Positions 22,410 to 33,277 of a stretch of DNA of 64,000 bases are shown here, piece after piece. Numbering within the stretch: the first letter of the stretch is position 1; every line of letters starts with the position of its first letter. The DNA is from Cladophialophora immunda (lineage: Eukaryota > Ascomycota > Eurotiomycetes > Chaetothyriales > Herpotrichiellaceae), in NCBI RefSeq assembly GCF_000835495.1, contig NW_015622545.1, positions 3,736,777 to 3,800,776 of the forward strand. Reading direction: 5' to 3'. A model generated the notes under the pieces. The model worked only from the letters and a program-made list of their open reading frames with translations, was not told the DNA's origin and ran no database searches. Position numbers and translations under genes: made by a program.

Positions 22410-24005
22410 ATGTCTGCCAATCCCAAAGAAGTGGACGCAGTTGTTGTCGGTGGAGGATTTGGCGGTATCCGTCTCGTCAGCCTTCTTCAGGACAGGCTTC
22501 ATTTCCAGAATGTCGTCGCAATTGAGAAAGGCAGCGCTTTAGGGGGGACCTGGTATTGGAACCAGTACCCTGGCTCTCAGACTGACACCGAGAGCTGGGT
22601 CTATCGCTTTTCGGACGACCGTGATCCGCCTAGATGGAACACGAGATATCTAAAAGCCGAGGATCTCCAGGAGCAAATCATTGACACGGCCAAAAAATCC
22701 AACGTCTTGGAGAACTACATCTTCGAGAACGAAGTCGTCTCGGCGCACTACGACGCGACTAGCAATCGCTGGCTCGTTACGACCGACAAAGGACTCCGGT
22801 TCTCTGCGACTTACTTTCTCACTGCTCTTGGGATTCTAACTAACCCCTATATACCGGACTTTCCTGGTTTGAACTCCTTTAAGGGTCTCTCTTTTCACTC
22901 TGCCAGGTGGCCTAAAGGTCTCGACGTCACGGGAAAGCGTGTGGCGGTGATTGGCACTGGACCGTCCGGAAGCCAGATCACCGGGTCCATCCATCACCTC
23001 GTGAAACAGATTACCGTTTTCCAACAGCGAGCCCAATATATAGTGCCCGTCAATGATCGACCGGTGACCGAAGAAGAGAAAAAGGAGATCTATGAGAACT
23101 ACGATAAGATCTGGGATACCGTGTTCAATTCGCTTTTTGCGATGGGGTTTGCAGAGAGTAAGAAGTCAGCGCTCGAAGTGTCAGAAGCAGAGCGGAGAGA
23201 AGTATACGAACGTATCTGGAACAAAGGTGGGGGCTTCCGGTTCTTCTTCGAAACCTTCAACGACCTCGGAACAAACGTGGCTGCGAACGAGACCGCCGCG
23301 GCATTTGTTCGAGAAAAAATTGCGGAGATTGTCAAGGACCCAGAGACAGCAAAATTGCTTCAGCCCAAGGGACACTATGGTGGACGTCCGCTTTGCACAC
23401 AAGGGTATTATGAAGCGTTCAACGAACCGAATGTCTCTCTTGTCGACATCTCCAACAATCCCGTTGCTAAAATCACTCCAACTGGCTTGGAACTGCGAGA
23501 CGGAAAGACCTTTGAATTTGACATCATTGTGTACGCCACTGGGTTCGACGGAGTCGACGGTGCCTACCACAACATTGACATCACTGGACGCAACGGGCTC
23601 AAACTGATAGATGCGTGGAAGGGAGGAGCGAACGCTCTGTATGGTGTCAGCGTGTCCGCGTTCCCCAACTTTTTCACCGTTACAGGACCTGGGGGCCCCT
23701 TCGCGAACATGCTCCCCTCAATCGAGTTGCAGGGTGATTTCATCGTCAAGCTCATCCAAGAGGCAAACACGAGGGGGGACAATACAGTGGAGGCCGACGC
23801 AAAAGCCCAGGCCGAGTGGGCCCAAACCGTCCAGCAGATCTCCAAGGCGACTGTCTTTGACAAAGTCAAGTCATGGATCCAGAACGATAACGTGGAGGGC
23901 AAGAAGAAATACAGCGCCTTCTTCCTGGCTGGTCTGCAGAACTATATCGCCAGGCTGGCTGAAGAGACCGAGGCAAAGTATCCATCGTTTGTGTTTGCGA
24001 AGTGA
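22410..24005 (+). CDS. Type I Baeyer-Villiger-like flavin monooxygenase
   Basis: Single exon, 531 codons, intact. The FAD Rossmann motif GGGFGG is at about 14-19. GGTWYWNQYPG (45-55) with the following DTES is typical of cyclohexanone-monooxygenase-type enzymes. The diagnostic BVMO fingerprint FxGxxxHxxxWP is present as FKGLSFHSARWP (157-168). The NADPH Rossmann motif GTGPSG lies at 182-187, and the late YATGFDGVDGAY motif is also present. Such enzymes use NADPH and O2 to insert oxygen next to a ketone, giving an ester or lactone. In moulds they serve secondary metabolism, ketone use or detoxification; the substrate is unknown. The gene stands between two dead HET genes, with no obvious biosynthetic partner beside it. 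Confidence 0.92.
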   Translation: MSANPKEVDAVVVGGGFGGIRLVSLLQDRLHFQNVVAIEKGSALGGTWYWNQYPGSQTDTESWVYRFSDDRDPPRWNTRYLKAEDLQEQIIDTAKKSNVLENYIFENEVVSAHYDATSNRWLVTTDKGLRFSATYFLTALGILTNPYIPDFPGLNSFKGLSFHSARWPKGLDVTGKRVAVIGTGPSGSQITGSIHHLVKQITVFQQRAQYIVPVNDRPVTEEEKKEIYENYDKIWDTVFNSLFAMGFAESKKSALEVSEAERREVYERIWNKGGGFRFFFETFNDLGTNVAANETAAAFVREKIAEIVKDPETAKLLQPKGHYGGRPLCTQGYYEAFNEPNVSLVDISNNPVAKITPTGLELRDGKTFEFDIIVYATGFDGVDGAYHNIDITGRNGLKLIDAWKGGANALYGVSVSAFPNFFTVTGPGGPFANMLPSIELQGDFIVKLIQEANTRGDNTVEADAKAQAEWAQTVQQISKATVFDKVKSWIQNDNVEGKKKYSAFFLAGLQNYIARLAEETEAKYPSFVFAK

Positions 24006-24388
24006 GGTGAATCGGAACACGATCAAGAGTGCTTAGACTTGACATGGTCGAAGCAGCAAATTGAGTAGCAACCACGGTGAAGCCGCAATCCGGCGGGCTC
24101 TGTCCAGAAATACCTGATAGAGTCTGGCACAAAATAGATACCAACTTACATGTAGCCATAGACCCTCGGGAGCAGTGCCACTGACTTTTCAAGTCGGATC
24201 GGGCCGCTAAATCGCCGATTCTCTGCATGGCTTGGCATCTCAGCCTCACCTTCGACGTGCCTCGAATGCATCTTGCACCCTACTTTGTACATGGGGAAAG
24301 CATCAGTCACTTTGGCTATTTCAACGATTTGCATAAGATATCTTTACTCGAAGGACCTCCGTCCCGAAGATTTGATACCAACGCCACT
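24006..24388. other. Intergenic between BVMO and HET fragment
   Basis: The BVMO 3' UTR and upstream flank of the HET remnant. Nothing else was recognised. Confidence 0.5.
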
Positions 24389-24765
24389 ATGAATGACGCC
24401 TCTCGGATATGGAAACCCCTCGACACGTCGCGGCGAGAGATCAAGCTGGAGATCAGGCTGCTGATTCTGGCGCCTGACAGAGATCGACATGCGGGCCCTC
24501 GCGGAAAACTCATAACGGTGTCATTGGAACAGCAATTGTTCTATGAAGCTATATCCCATGCGTGGAGCGGCCTGTCTGAGCCTAATAATATCCACATCAA
24601 CAATACCGAATGGCCGATCACAACTGAGGTCTTGATGGCTCTGCAACAGTTGTGACACACGGTAGACGAAAAATTATTTTGGTCGACGCTCTGTGCTCAT
24701 ATCCCTATCGAACCGCAATGAAATACCTCAGAATTCTGAGGTTTGCACCTCTGTTTTGTGAGGGG
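24389..24765 (+). pseudogene. HET-domain gene fragment
   Basis: From ATG at 24389 the frame reads IWKPLDTSRREIKLEIRLL, an Ile/Leu-rich first strand typical of the second main class of HET proteins. It continues with FYEAISHAWSG, EPNNIHINN and TTEVLMALQQL, matching the YEALSYxWG...NL..AL..LR pattern. A TGA follows at once (24653-24655). Downstream, fragments of the WVDAxCINQ block can be read only by changing frame (around 24675-24730). After about 24765 nothing more of the domain is visible. I read it as a truncated, decayed HET gene about 450 bp from the BVMO stop. Confidence 0.7.
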
Positions 24766-25124
24766 TTTCATTACAAGCACTGACTCATTTGCGTCTTTGG
24801 AGACCTAATTTCGGCACCTCCAGCATTCGGTTAAACATACCTTCGAGTAGAAATATGTTTCAGCTAAGCCTCAATAGGCTTGGCTCATCCCTGCCCCTTC
24901 GCTGCTGCCTAGAATTCATTACAAAATATACTAGTCCTCAAGGATCTTGGTAACAACAACATATGATATTGCTCGCTTTAGATGTCAGGAATGGCTCGCC
25001 AGCGAACTATCTAATAAGTATATTGCCTATCTATAGGCGCAGAACGACAGCGATTCCGAAGCTGGAGAGCTTCAGAAGGTAGCCTACGACTCATACGCTT
25101 ATATACACCTAGCCCCTTGAGGTC

Positions 25125-25260
25125 TTGGCACCCCTTGTTCATGACACATTAGAGTTGACGGAGGAGGTGGTGGCACTGCAGAAGAGCAAGCTCGGGGCGG
25201 ATCATACTGACACGTTGGCATCGAAAAGACTTCTTGCTCATCTCTTTTCGAACGAAAATG
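25125..25260 (+). pseudogene. TPR (kinesin-light-chain type) remnant
   Basis: The frame reads LELTEEVVALQKSKLGADHT followed by DTLASKRLLAHLF. This fits one 42-residue TPR unit of the kind repeated at the C-terminus of fungal NB-ARC and nucleoside-phosphorylase NLR-like proteins. Only a single repeat survives and it has no start or partner domain nearby, so it is a gene scrap. Confidence 0.6.
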
Positions 25261-26496
25261 AGGCATTATTAATATCGGAAGCTTCACGTCGGCCAAAGCA
25301 TTCACAAAGTCAGGTTTCTTCAACGGGTTCGCTCAGGAAGGAAACAAGCAACTGAGTTTAGGAACTGATTGCAATCTTCTATTCTGCACGGCTAAATTAA
25401 ACCCTCGCACAAGACTCGGTCTTCCAAATTGGCTTCTAAATGAAAGTGATACGACTCGCCAAAGCCCAAACAGTATGGGCAGTTCTTGCAACATTAGATC
25501 ATTGCCTAGTCCCAACAGCCTGTTTTCTAGATTATTTCATCACACAGTTTCACCCGTCTCAAGGCGACTGTTGACCCATGTTGCTGTAACCACGGGGATA
25601 AGTGGAACAGGCCTGGTTCTTATAGGCCATAGCTATGCAAGGAACTGTCAAAGCCGTGTTTGCTATTTGCATCAACAAGCGTTCTGGCTACTTGGCACAA
25701 CCCATCACGTTGCACAGCATAAATTATGCAGCATCTGTCAATCGAATTCTAAGGAAGGATACCGGCAGAAAACACGTTCAATCGGTGAGTTGCACTACGT
25801 CACTTTCATTTTCTGTTCTCATGCACAGTGTTCTCATATACCGCGGCAGATACATGAAAGGGCAATAAAATTCACATGTCAAAAATGTGGAAAGATATTT
25901 TATCGACCGAATGGTTTCCAATTCAGCAGATCCAAGGCAAAGCTGCTTACTTGACTTATAGGCATCTTGATGCAAAATGGGGTTGTGATGAATAGATCTG
26001 GCACATCGCCGAATGTTGGCACTTCAAAGGAAAATGATACTGATCGTTCTTCGCGGAAATGTTCTTGTATTTTGCCTACAGCATCTGGTATCAGCCAGTT
26101 GTTTTAATGCCGTCGCACAGACAGCGAAAGCCGAGCAGCGTCGGGCCGCCGTACATTCCATGTGCTGAAGAACACCAACAAAGGGCGCGATTGAGACTGG
26201 GTTCGTCTTGATACACTTCTCCCCCATTCCATTTACTGTCAACCGTATGGATTTTTGCCATTCTTGAACAACCGTTAGCTATGACCAAAAGGTAGCGTGG
26301 AGACCGTCCCTGGCAAACCACCTTGAAGCAACGATTCTATCATTTTTCATCCCGAGGCCAGGGCTTCCAACCTCTATCTTCATTCATCTTAGGATCTTCC
26401 GACTCGGTGGCCGTTTCCATCCACTGCTCAAAGGCTCCTTTGTGTGCCTCACATGAGACTTCCCACATTAGGAGATAAACATAGCCCTTCGTCATG
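25261..26496. other. Degenerate stretch without a recognisable gene
   Basis: A+T-richer DNA between the TPR remnant and the next relic. The frame 25475-25954 (+) ends with a CxxC-containing patch (FTCQKCGKIFYRPNGFQ) that recalls half of a C2H2 finger, but the paired His residues are missing. No other homology was recognised. Confidence 0.4.
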
Positions 26497-26924
26497 TCAG
26501 GCCGATGCCTTCTTGGATGGGACAAGGGCGTCCTTTAAATCCTTTGTCCATTGACGAACCGGCTTCCGCCCATGTCTGAGCTCTTTGTACGACGTCTTCA
26601 AAGGCTCCGGAAGCAGGTTTGCGTCCAGAAGCCCATCATCATCGATGTATTCCTCCACGTATACGATCATTGCTATTCCAAACGCACCTATATGCTTCTC
26701 TGAATCACGCGCGTACAGACGCATAAAGGCTTCCAGCAGGATGTGAGCCTTGGGAACGACGACTGCATCATGGTCCAACTTGAAGACACCGGAACCTCGG
26801 CCGGGTCGCTGGGCGGGAGAATAGTCTGGTCGGATGCGAGGGCGAAATGCGGGGGAAAAACGTGGGCATCTTCGGGCACAAGAAAGAGCTGTCGAATGGT
26901 AACAGGAACCAAATAGTCTGTGTT
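26497..26924 (-). pseudogene. Unrecognised protein, C-terminal half, frameshifted
   Basis: Two overlapping frames give a coherent protein-like text. The first runs DYLVPVTIRQLFLVPEDAHV to FALASDQTILPPSDPAEVP. After a frame change near 26790 the text continues FKLDHDAVVVPKAHILLEAF, then MRLYARDSEKHIGAFGIAM, VYVEEYIDDDGLLDANLLPE and a stop at 26497. Composition and periodicity look like a globular domain; I cannot name the family. Its N-terminal half may be the segment at 27180-27503 on the opposite strand. Confidence 0.45.
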
Positions 26925-27179
26925 CGCAGTTTTTCGGATGAGAACCAGTCTCAGATTGAAAAGGTAATCTTGTCGTTTGCGCGACTAGCAGTTTCGCTAC
27001 TGGTTGGCTAAAGCCTGTTGGGACTTGGCGGTTGTGACAGGCGGGCCTGAGGCCCTTTGCTTCCTTCAAATCTGCAATCAAACTCAGCAGACACTCCAGG
27101 CAATGCCGCTTTGAACAAAAAAGCGAAGGACCGACATCTCGGATCTTTCAGAATCGTTCGTGATATCCATTGCTCGGGC

Positions 27180-27503
27180 TCTCATCAAGGATCAGGAGCC
27201 CTGTGTGCTCTTGGGCCAACTATCTGCTCAACGTTCATGGCATACGATCAATTATGGGTGTAGGTATCCCTCAACCAGCAAATTCCTGAACCCGAACTAA
27301 TGCCGGGCGAGTCAATTGACTTTGTCATTCCAGATGCCCGTCTGGCAATTGGTATCAAGACTCTCACTCAGTTCAAGAGCCTCATGACATGTCCAGACAA
27401 TAAAGTCTGCCCTTCAATCTCGAGAGAGTGGCAAACGCAGCCACCAGCATTTCACATGCACTTCAAAGACGCAGAGGTCACCGTGGCTCTGTATCCACAA
27501 TCC
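27180..27503 (+). pseudogene. Unrecognised protein, possible N-terminal half
   Basis: The segment reads, with frame changes, through a patch like EPCVLWANYLLNVHG, then GESIDFVIPDARLAIGIKTL, TQFKSLMTCPDNKVCPS and AFHMHFKDAEVTVALYPQS. It looks like an alpha/beta domain and then runs into a Gly/Arg-rich, non-protein-like sequence. It points away from the segment at 26497-26924. Together they may be one gene split by an inversion. The function is unknown. Confidence 0.35.
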
Positions 27504-28538
27504 GCGAGTATTGGGATTGGGAGACGCAGAGGGGGATGGTGTCCAGGAAAAATGCAAAGGGGGAAGGCGTACATGGAGGAACGGATGGCGGAGTGGGGGA
27601 GGCGGTTGGGGGAGTTTTGTGAGAGTATGGGTGGGGCGCTGGAGAGGAGGGATTTCGTTGGGCAGAGCGCATGATGGTGGGGAGGGTGTGGCGAGAGATA
27701 CGCCAAGGGATCACAGGACGGAGAGTCGACAGTGGTGATGGGGAGATCCTAATGGCGGTGAAAGAGAAGTGAGACACGGGTGCGAGGATTTTGACGGCAA
27801 TAACAATCAATGCAGGGGATGTTGCCTGAATAGTAAATGGACAATGAGGACGACGAGTCAATGACCAGAGAGAAATCAATGATATTGATGGCGATGCATA
27901 ATGAGCTCCGAATTGCCAGGTGGCTGAATCTATCAGACGGAGCGAGAGGCTATCCTTCCGAGCGCCTGTGAGAGTCTGAGAACATGGCTTCTGCACTCCC
28001 AGCGTCTCCCTCAATGGCACAGGGAGGTTGGTACCCAGGAAGGGAGAAGGAAAGAACGAGGCAGAGCTCAGCAGGGTCGACTCCGTAGCTTGAGATTGCC
28101 ATCGATTCTGGAACTTATTATCAGGCTTACTTGGACATCCGTCAATTTGCATCCAAATACCCTTGACGTTGACGAGGCGAGAGTACATATGACAGCGAGA
28201 TACAATAATCACGTCTAAACCGCTTATACTTGCTCGCCAACTATTCAATGCGGGCGCTCTCATGCAGTTTTCCACGGTTTCGAAGGTTCGGAACAATGCG
28301 CATCTCGTTCTCCGTTCGGGATAGTCTCTTTCTTGCTCATTTTGAATAGCAGCTTATCATGCTGTCGGACCTCACACCAAGGGAGCATCCTACTGAAGCA
28401 TCCACAAGACTGGTCGCTCCCCTACACCTCCTCTGACAGTAGTGATCGGGTCAAGCGTACCATCGCCACCCGCTTATCGCACGCAGCCAGCATGGATGGA
28501 TCGGGCCTGCGTACCATCGAGTTCGATTTCTGAGAAGT
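27504..28538. other. Intergenic upstream of TPS1 3' end
   Basis: No supported gene. A long open frame on the minus strand (27478-28296) has biased Ser/Pro composition and no domain signal, and its sense partner is low-complexity GGG/GAG-rich DNA at 27520-27690. It contains the TPS1 3' flank. Confidence 0.5.
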
Positions 28539-30305
28539 TCATTCCGGCTTGCCTTTATTCTCCAGGGTGACGTTCTCGTTCTCTGTGTCTGAGGGATCTG
28601 AATCTCCAAGAGGGTCGCGGTCCGGCATTTCTGCATTTTTGGGGACTTTCGCGGTCATCATGGTCTCGAGGAAGGCTTTGCCCCACTTGGCACTGCTCTC
28701 AAGTTAGTAGTCTGAGGTCACGGAAAGTGAAAATAACGTTCGTGGATTATTCACAAGTAAGGGGGAATGAGAAACTTGTAAGACGAACCTTGTCCAAGTA
28801 TCCACGACTTTCATAATTCCTTGGTGCCTCTCAGCTCTTTCCTCCTCACTCATCTTGAGTGCCACATTGATGCTCTCCGCAAACCTCTGCGTATCCCAGG
28901 GGTTGAATGTGACCATCGAGGACGGAGGTAGCGTCTTTATGGCTCCGACATAGTTGGACATCATGAGAATACCTTTGTTCTCCTCCTGACAAGCGGCGTA
29001 TTCGTAGCTTACAAGGTTAAGACCGTCTCGAATGGACGATATTATGCAGATGTCCGACGCTGCGTACAACGCTGCGAGTAGCTCCGGCTTCACTGACCGA
29101 TAGAGATAGTGCACAGGCGTATGCTTAAAGGTTGCTGCAAGCAGTGAGTCAGCGCAACCTGGCACGACTCCAATCTAAGATCAGGGGCAACCTACCATGT
29201 TTGCCATTCACGTTTCCAACAAGATGTTCCACTTCCTGCCTCAAGATTCGATACTCCGTCACTTCAGCTCTTGTGGGGATCGCCAGCTGCACAAGAACCA
29301 CTTTGCCTACCCACTCAGGACGATCGGTCATCAGTCGGTCAAACGCCAGTATTTTTTGTGGAATGCCTTTGATATAATCAAGGCGATCAACGCCTAGAAG
29401 GATTTTTTGACCTTTGAACTGATGCTGTAGGCTAGTAAGTTCTTTCTTCGCGGCTTCCTCTTGGAGCCTCTCCCGCCACTCATCTGCTTCGATCCCGAGA
29501 GGGAAGCCGTGTACAATGACTTTCCTTCCTTCCCAGTGGAGATCATTCGGTGATCTCGGAACCCCTGGAAGTACCTTTCGTGCACTGTCCAGGAAGTCTT
29601 TCGCGTACTGGTTTGTATGGAAACCAACTACGTCACACAAGAGTAAGCTCTTACAAATCTCCTCTCGGAAGGGTAGGATGGTGAAGTAGTCTTCAGTGGG
29701 AAATGGGGTATGCAAGAAGAATCCAATCTTGAGGTTCCTTTTCCTTTTCAGTCGTTGACGGAGGATGCCAGGAAGTAGAAGTAGATGATAGTCGTGTACC
29801 CAAATCATGTCGTTGTCCTCGACGTATGGGAGAATATTGTCCGCAAATATCTCGTTGACTTCTTGGTAGGCCTGGGCCCACTCAGTTTCCGAGCCAGCTT
29901 TCTCCGGCATACGGTGTAGTAAAGGCCATAGGATTGAGTCTGCACCTGATCAGTATGTCCGCTCGTGATTAGTGATGGTGTGGACGACTTACTGGAGAAA
30001 CCATTATAGTGCTTCTGGGCCAGGTCTTCCGACAAGAAGATGGGCACAGCATTGAACTTGTCCTGCAAGTGTCTCCGTACCTTGTCCTTATCGTTGCGAT
30101 GAATGTCAATCCCCGGCCAACCAAACCATTTAAAGTCGACGACTTTGCCAAGTCCTTTTAGGCCAGAGACGAGTCCGCCCGAGGATATACTGTACTCGAA
30201 CTCGCCATCATCTTTGGGCTTTATGGACATTGGTAACCGGTTGGCCACAACCAGGACGCGGCCTTCAAAGTCGGGGTCGATGCCGTCCGCGCTATTGGAA
30301 GCCAT
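28539..30305 (-). CDS. TPS1: Trehalose-6-phosphate synthase catalytic subunit
   Basis: Four exons: 30305-29993, 29939-29196, 29134-28789 and 28692-28539, giving 518 residues, the normal length for fungal Tps1. Introns are 53, 61 and 96 nt; the third uses a GTTCGT donor and a perfect CTACTAAC branch. GT20 motifs are all present: VVANRLPMS, SSGGLVSGL, WFGWPG, WVHDYHLLLLPG, HTPFPTEDYF, DRLDYIKGIPQK, and RDGLNLVSYEY for sugar-nucleotide binding. The enzyme makes trehalose-6-phosphate from UDP-glucose and glucose-6-phosphate in the cytosol. Trehalose protects conidia and stressed cells and restrains glycolysis. The C-terminal tail after WGKAFLETMM is a short acidic disordered extension. No lesion is seen although decayed genes surround it. 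Confidence 0.95.
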
Positions 30306-31526
30306 TCTGTTGATTAGCGTTGAAGTGGACTGGAGCCTGCTTTTCGTACTGTGAGTCAAGTTAGAGTTCTGGACAGCACTTTCGGTTGACACGCTGCGAA
30401 AATAATGTGCTTGGAGGCATATTATAGCTTGACGTTCTGGGCTTTAGGCGAATCCAACTATGATGTCAGAATAAACAACATAAGCCAAGGACCTGATATC
30501 TTCGGTTTCGTGCATGTGGCTTGGAAACGTGGAGTAAGCTCTGGGAGATAGGAGGACAGCACAGAAGGCCGAAGGAGCTGAATTCAGCTTGAGCATGGAA
30601 TCGGCGGCCAGATGTCTCATTCGGCATCACAAAACGATGCTGCTGTCTACCTGTCGCGCTGCTGCAGTTCACGGATATTACACTCGGATGTCAACTGGAA
30701 GAGTCCTACTGAATCCTCAGGCGTTTTTCGAGGAAGCAAAGTGCCACTGCGACCAGTGATGGCCGTGCGATGGGGACATGTGGGCAGAAACAGGTTGTCC
30801 TTAGATGGTTTGGAGTTGGATGATTTGTGCAGGTTGACAGGGCAGGTTGAGCCGTCGGAAAAGTGGGTGAGGCGAGCTGGCCCCGGAACTTTTACCCTCC
30901 ACTGAAACGATAGGGAGTGGCGCCAAACCTGCAGCTAGAACGCCGAAGCTCCAGAGTAGTGAAGGCTGCTGGAAAATCCATCCGTCCTGTAAAGAAAAAG
31001 TGACGCAAGTTAGAAGTCTGCGGTAAGCTGTGGCAACTGCCACCGCACCTTGCCGGTCATGCCGGACGAGGCTGCCAGCCTGGCCACTCCCACAGGGTTT
31101 GGATTTGCATATCATGCGAAAATTGGGTGATTGTCCTCGCTATTCATTTTCCAGCTTTCATGAGTTTAAATATACATGGCCTTACGTAGGCATCGTCTGC
31201 ATCTACTGCAAGAGAGCATCGAATCTCAAACTAATTGTACAAATTCTCCTTGTGCTCATCATCCTGCAAGCGCCACATCCAGGCTCCCAAGTATCTGCAT
31301 GGGAACGATGAGGCTGAAATTGTGGAGAATCTTGAGTACCCGAGGAATGTGACATCGCCAGAGTATTGACACGTTGAAACTCGATGTCGCCATGCGTATC
31401 CTCTGATGATAGGGCACACACCAGCTCCATTGAACTCATCCCTCGCAGATCCAACCCGAATTTTGATCACTCTGCTAATCGCTTCATGCTCGCATAAGTC
31501 CCAGAGGTTGAGGTACCGAACAACGA
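30306..31526. other. Intergenic: TPS1 promoter and kinase-pseudogene 3' side
   Basis: About 1.2 kb. The first part must hold the TPS1 promoter. Short frames at 30612-30905 (+) and 31231-31578 (-) show no family signal. Confidence 0.5.
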
Positions 31527-32340
31527 TTAAATCTTGGCCGGTTCTCCTTGCGCAATGCCTTCGACGATACTCAGCCATTGCTGCGCACTTACTCGTCCCA
31601 TGTCAGTCTTCAGCGCCGCTCTCTCAAGCACTCTCTCCACAGTGCCAAATCTGGGTATCCAGGTCCTTCCTTCTCCGTTTCTGACATGGCTCAGGACCAT
31701 CCATCCCTGCGTGGCCATCGCTTGACGTTGGAATCCCGTGCCGGAATACACAAGTAGTTGCCCGGTGGCAGCAACGAGCAACGTTAATGCCATGGAGAAC
31801 ACATTCGAGGCTGTCGTGGCCGTGGGTGTCGGATCGCGCAACACCTTCGAGCTGAGCAGCTCTGGCGCTGCATACTCTCTGGTCACCGCCGATAATGTGT
31901 TCAGTGTTGTTTCTTCTAGGTCTAGTCGCGGAGAAGATGAGAAGTCTGCACACACGGGCTCAAAAGACATTCCGGTCCCAGAGCCACGCACTCGAGACAA
32001 CAGAACATTGCCGGGTTTGATGTCTCCGTGGACAACCCTTGCTTCTTCAAGAAGCCAAGGCCGACGGTGCCGAATGGCGGGGCCACGGAATTGGGCATCA
32101 GAACTAGTGACAGGGTCGTCACACGCTGCGACTGGTCAGTTTGGCGGTGCGGCTGTGGAGGTTGCACTGGCTGTGGGTGAGGATGTTGTCATTTGTCGGC
32201 GCAAAGGCGACGTATTGGACCGTATCAAGAGTGCTTTGGCACCGGTTGACCCTCAAGGGGAAATCGATGTCGTTCGATCAACAGGCACCGTTGGCAGGGA
32301 TGTTACAACTATCATGAGCCTAAACCTGGAATAATCGTTA
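31527..32340 (-). pseudogene. Protein-kinase-like gene, frameshifted
   Basis: The kinase C-lobe is clear. A glycine-rich lead-in PFGTVGLGFLKKQG is followed, after a 1-nt frame change near 32044, by the catalytic loop VHGDIKPGN, which gives the HxD/N motif. ADFSSS then replaces the usual DFG, and EYAAPE is the APE motif. NVFSMALTLLVAATGQ follows, where a family Asp of the DVFS block is Asn, and the C-lobe continues to a stop at 31527. Upstream, a second frame change lies near 32125, and N-lobe text is only partly legible to about 32340. With at least two frameshifts and no usable start, it is a pseudogene. The atypical activation-loop motif suggests that even the ancestor was a divergent kinase. 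Confidence 0.7.
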
Positions 32341-33277
32341 CGACAGGTTGCACCTCATTCATTGGAGAGTATGTGGCACATAAATGGCGTCGGTTTGGTG
32401 ACTTTGTTAGGTCTTATACTGTCCCCGATGATTCACACCATCTTCAAGGGCGCATCCACATATTCGTCTCACATACCCGATTCACCTCTATATCGAACCT
32501 TGGAACTGTCACAGGACTTAGTAATCTGGTGAATTTAGTTTAGCTAGCTCCTCTACATTTGGGTCTGCCGTTTGGGGTTCATGCACTCGATTCAACAGCC
32601 CACACGATGACACTGCCAACCTTTACCTACCAGCTCTTCCATGGAGCTCGTGTCACAACCTATCGCCACCTGCTTCATTCATGCCCAGACGAAAGGATCA
32701 GGAGAAAGAGGGATGTTGGAAACGCCGGTCTCCATGGTTGAAAATGTACGTTCAACTTTGACTAATCTTCACCTCGGTCGGGTTGCGCAGTAGGACGAAA
32801 CTTCGGTCTTGGACAGTAGGCATCGATTGCACTCCCTCTGGTATGATTGGTAGCAGACAAAGCTCGACGGGCAGCCTGCGAATTAGCAAGCATAGACAAA
32901 TAGTTGTGGGCAATCAACTCTGCCCGTAGAACGGCCTTAGGAGTTGAAGAGCAGCGATGATTATGCGGGCGTAAGAGCACCTACGAGGTAGAAATGATCC
33001 CGGACACGCTTTCCCCGTCGAGCAGCCGCAACCAATGAACATGAAGCTCTTGCACTTCCGGAGCCTTACTATTCGCGGCCGGGTGAAAGCATCCGGGAGA
33101 AAGCGTTGTTGACACCCGCGAGTCAACAAACGGGACACTATTGTCATAATGGACGCCCAAGCATAGTGGATATTATTTAGTGTTTCTGGGGTCCGAGCCC
33201 TTTCCTTGCTTGGGTTGGTGTGTAACCATACCGGACCCTCACTACCAGTCAGCACATTCTCCTTTGCAGTCCTCATC
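32341..33277. other. Intergenic, no recognised content
   Basis: About 940 bp. Short frames on both strands lack family features. No repeat was noticed. Confidence 0.45.

Noticed and set aside
25861..25954. Possible C2H2 zinc finger (FTCQKCGKIF...)
   Set aside because: Only the Cys pair fits; the two His ligands are absent and no second finger follows.
27478..28296. 272-codon open frame on the minus strand
   Set aside because: Ser/Pro-biased text, no domain, opposite to low-complexity GGG-rich DNA and overlapping a clearer plus-strand relic; the apparent start is not needed by any homologue.
31738..32334. 198-codon open frame on the plus strand
   Set aside because: It is the antisense of the kinase relic, whose catalytic-loop and APE motifs are read on the minus strand.
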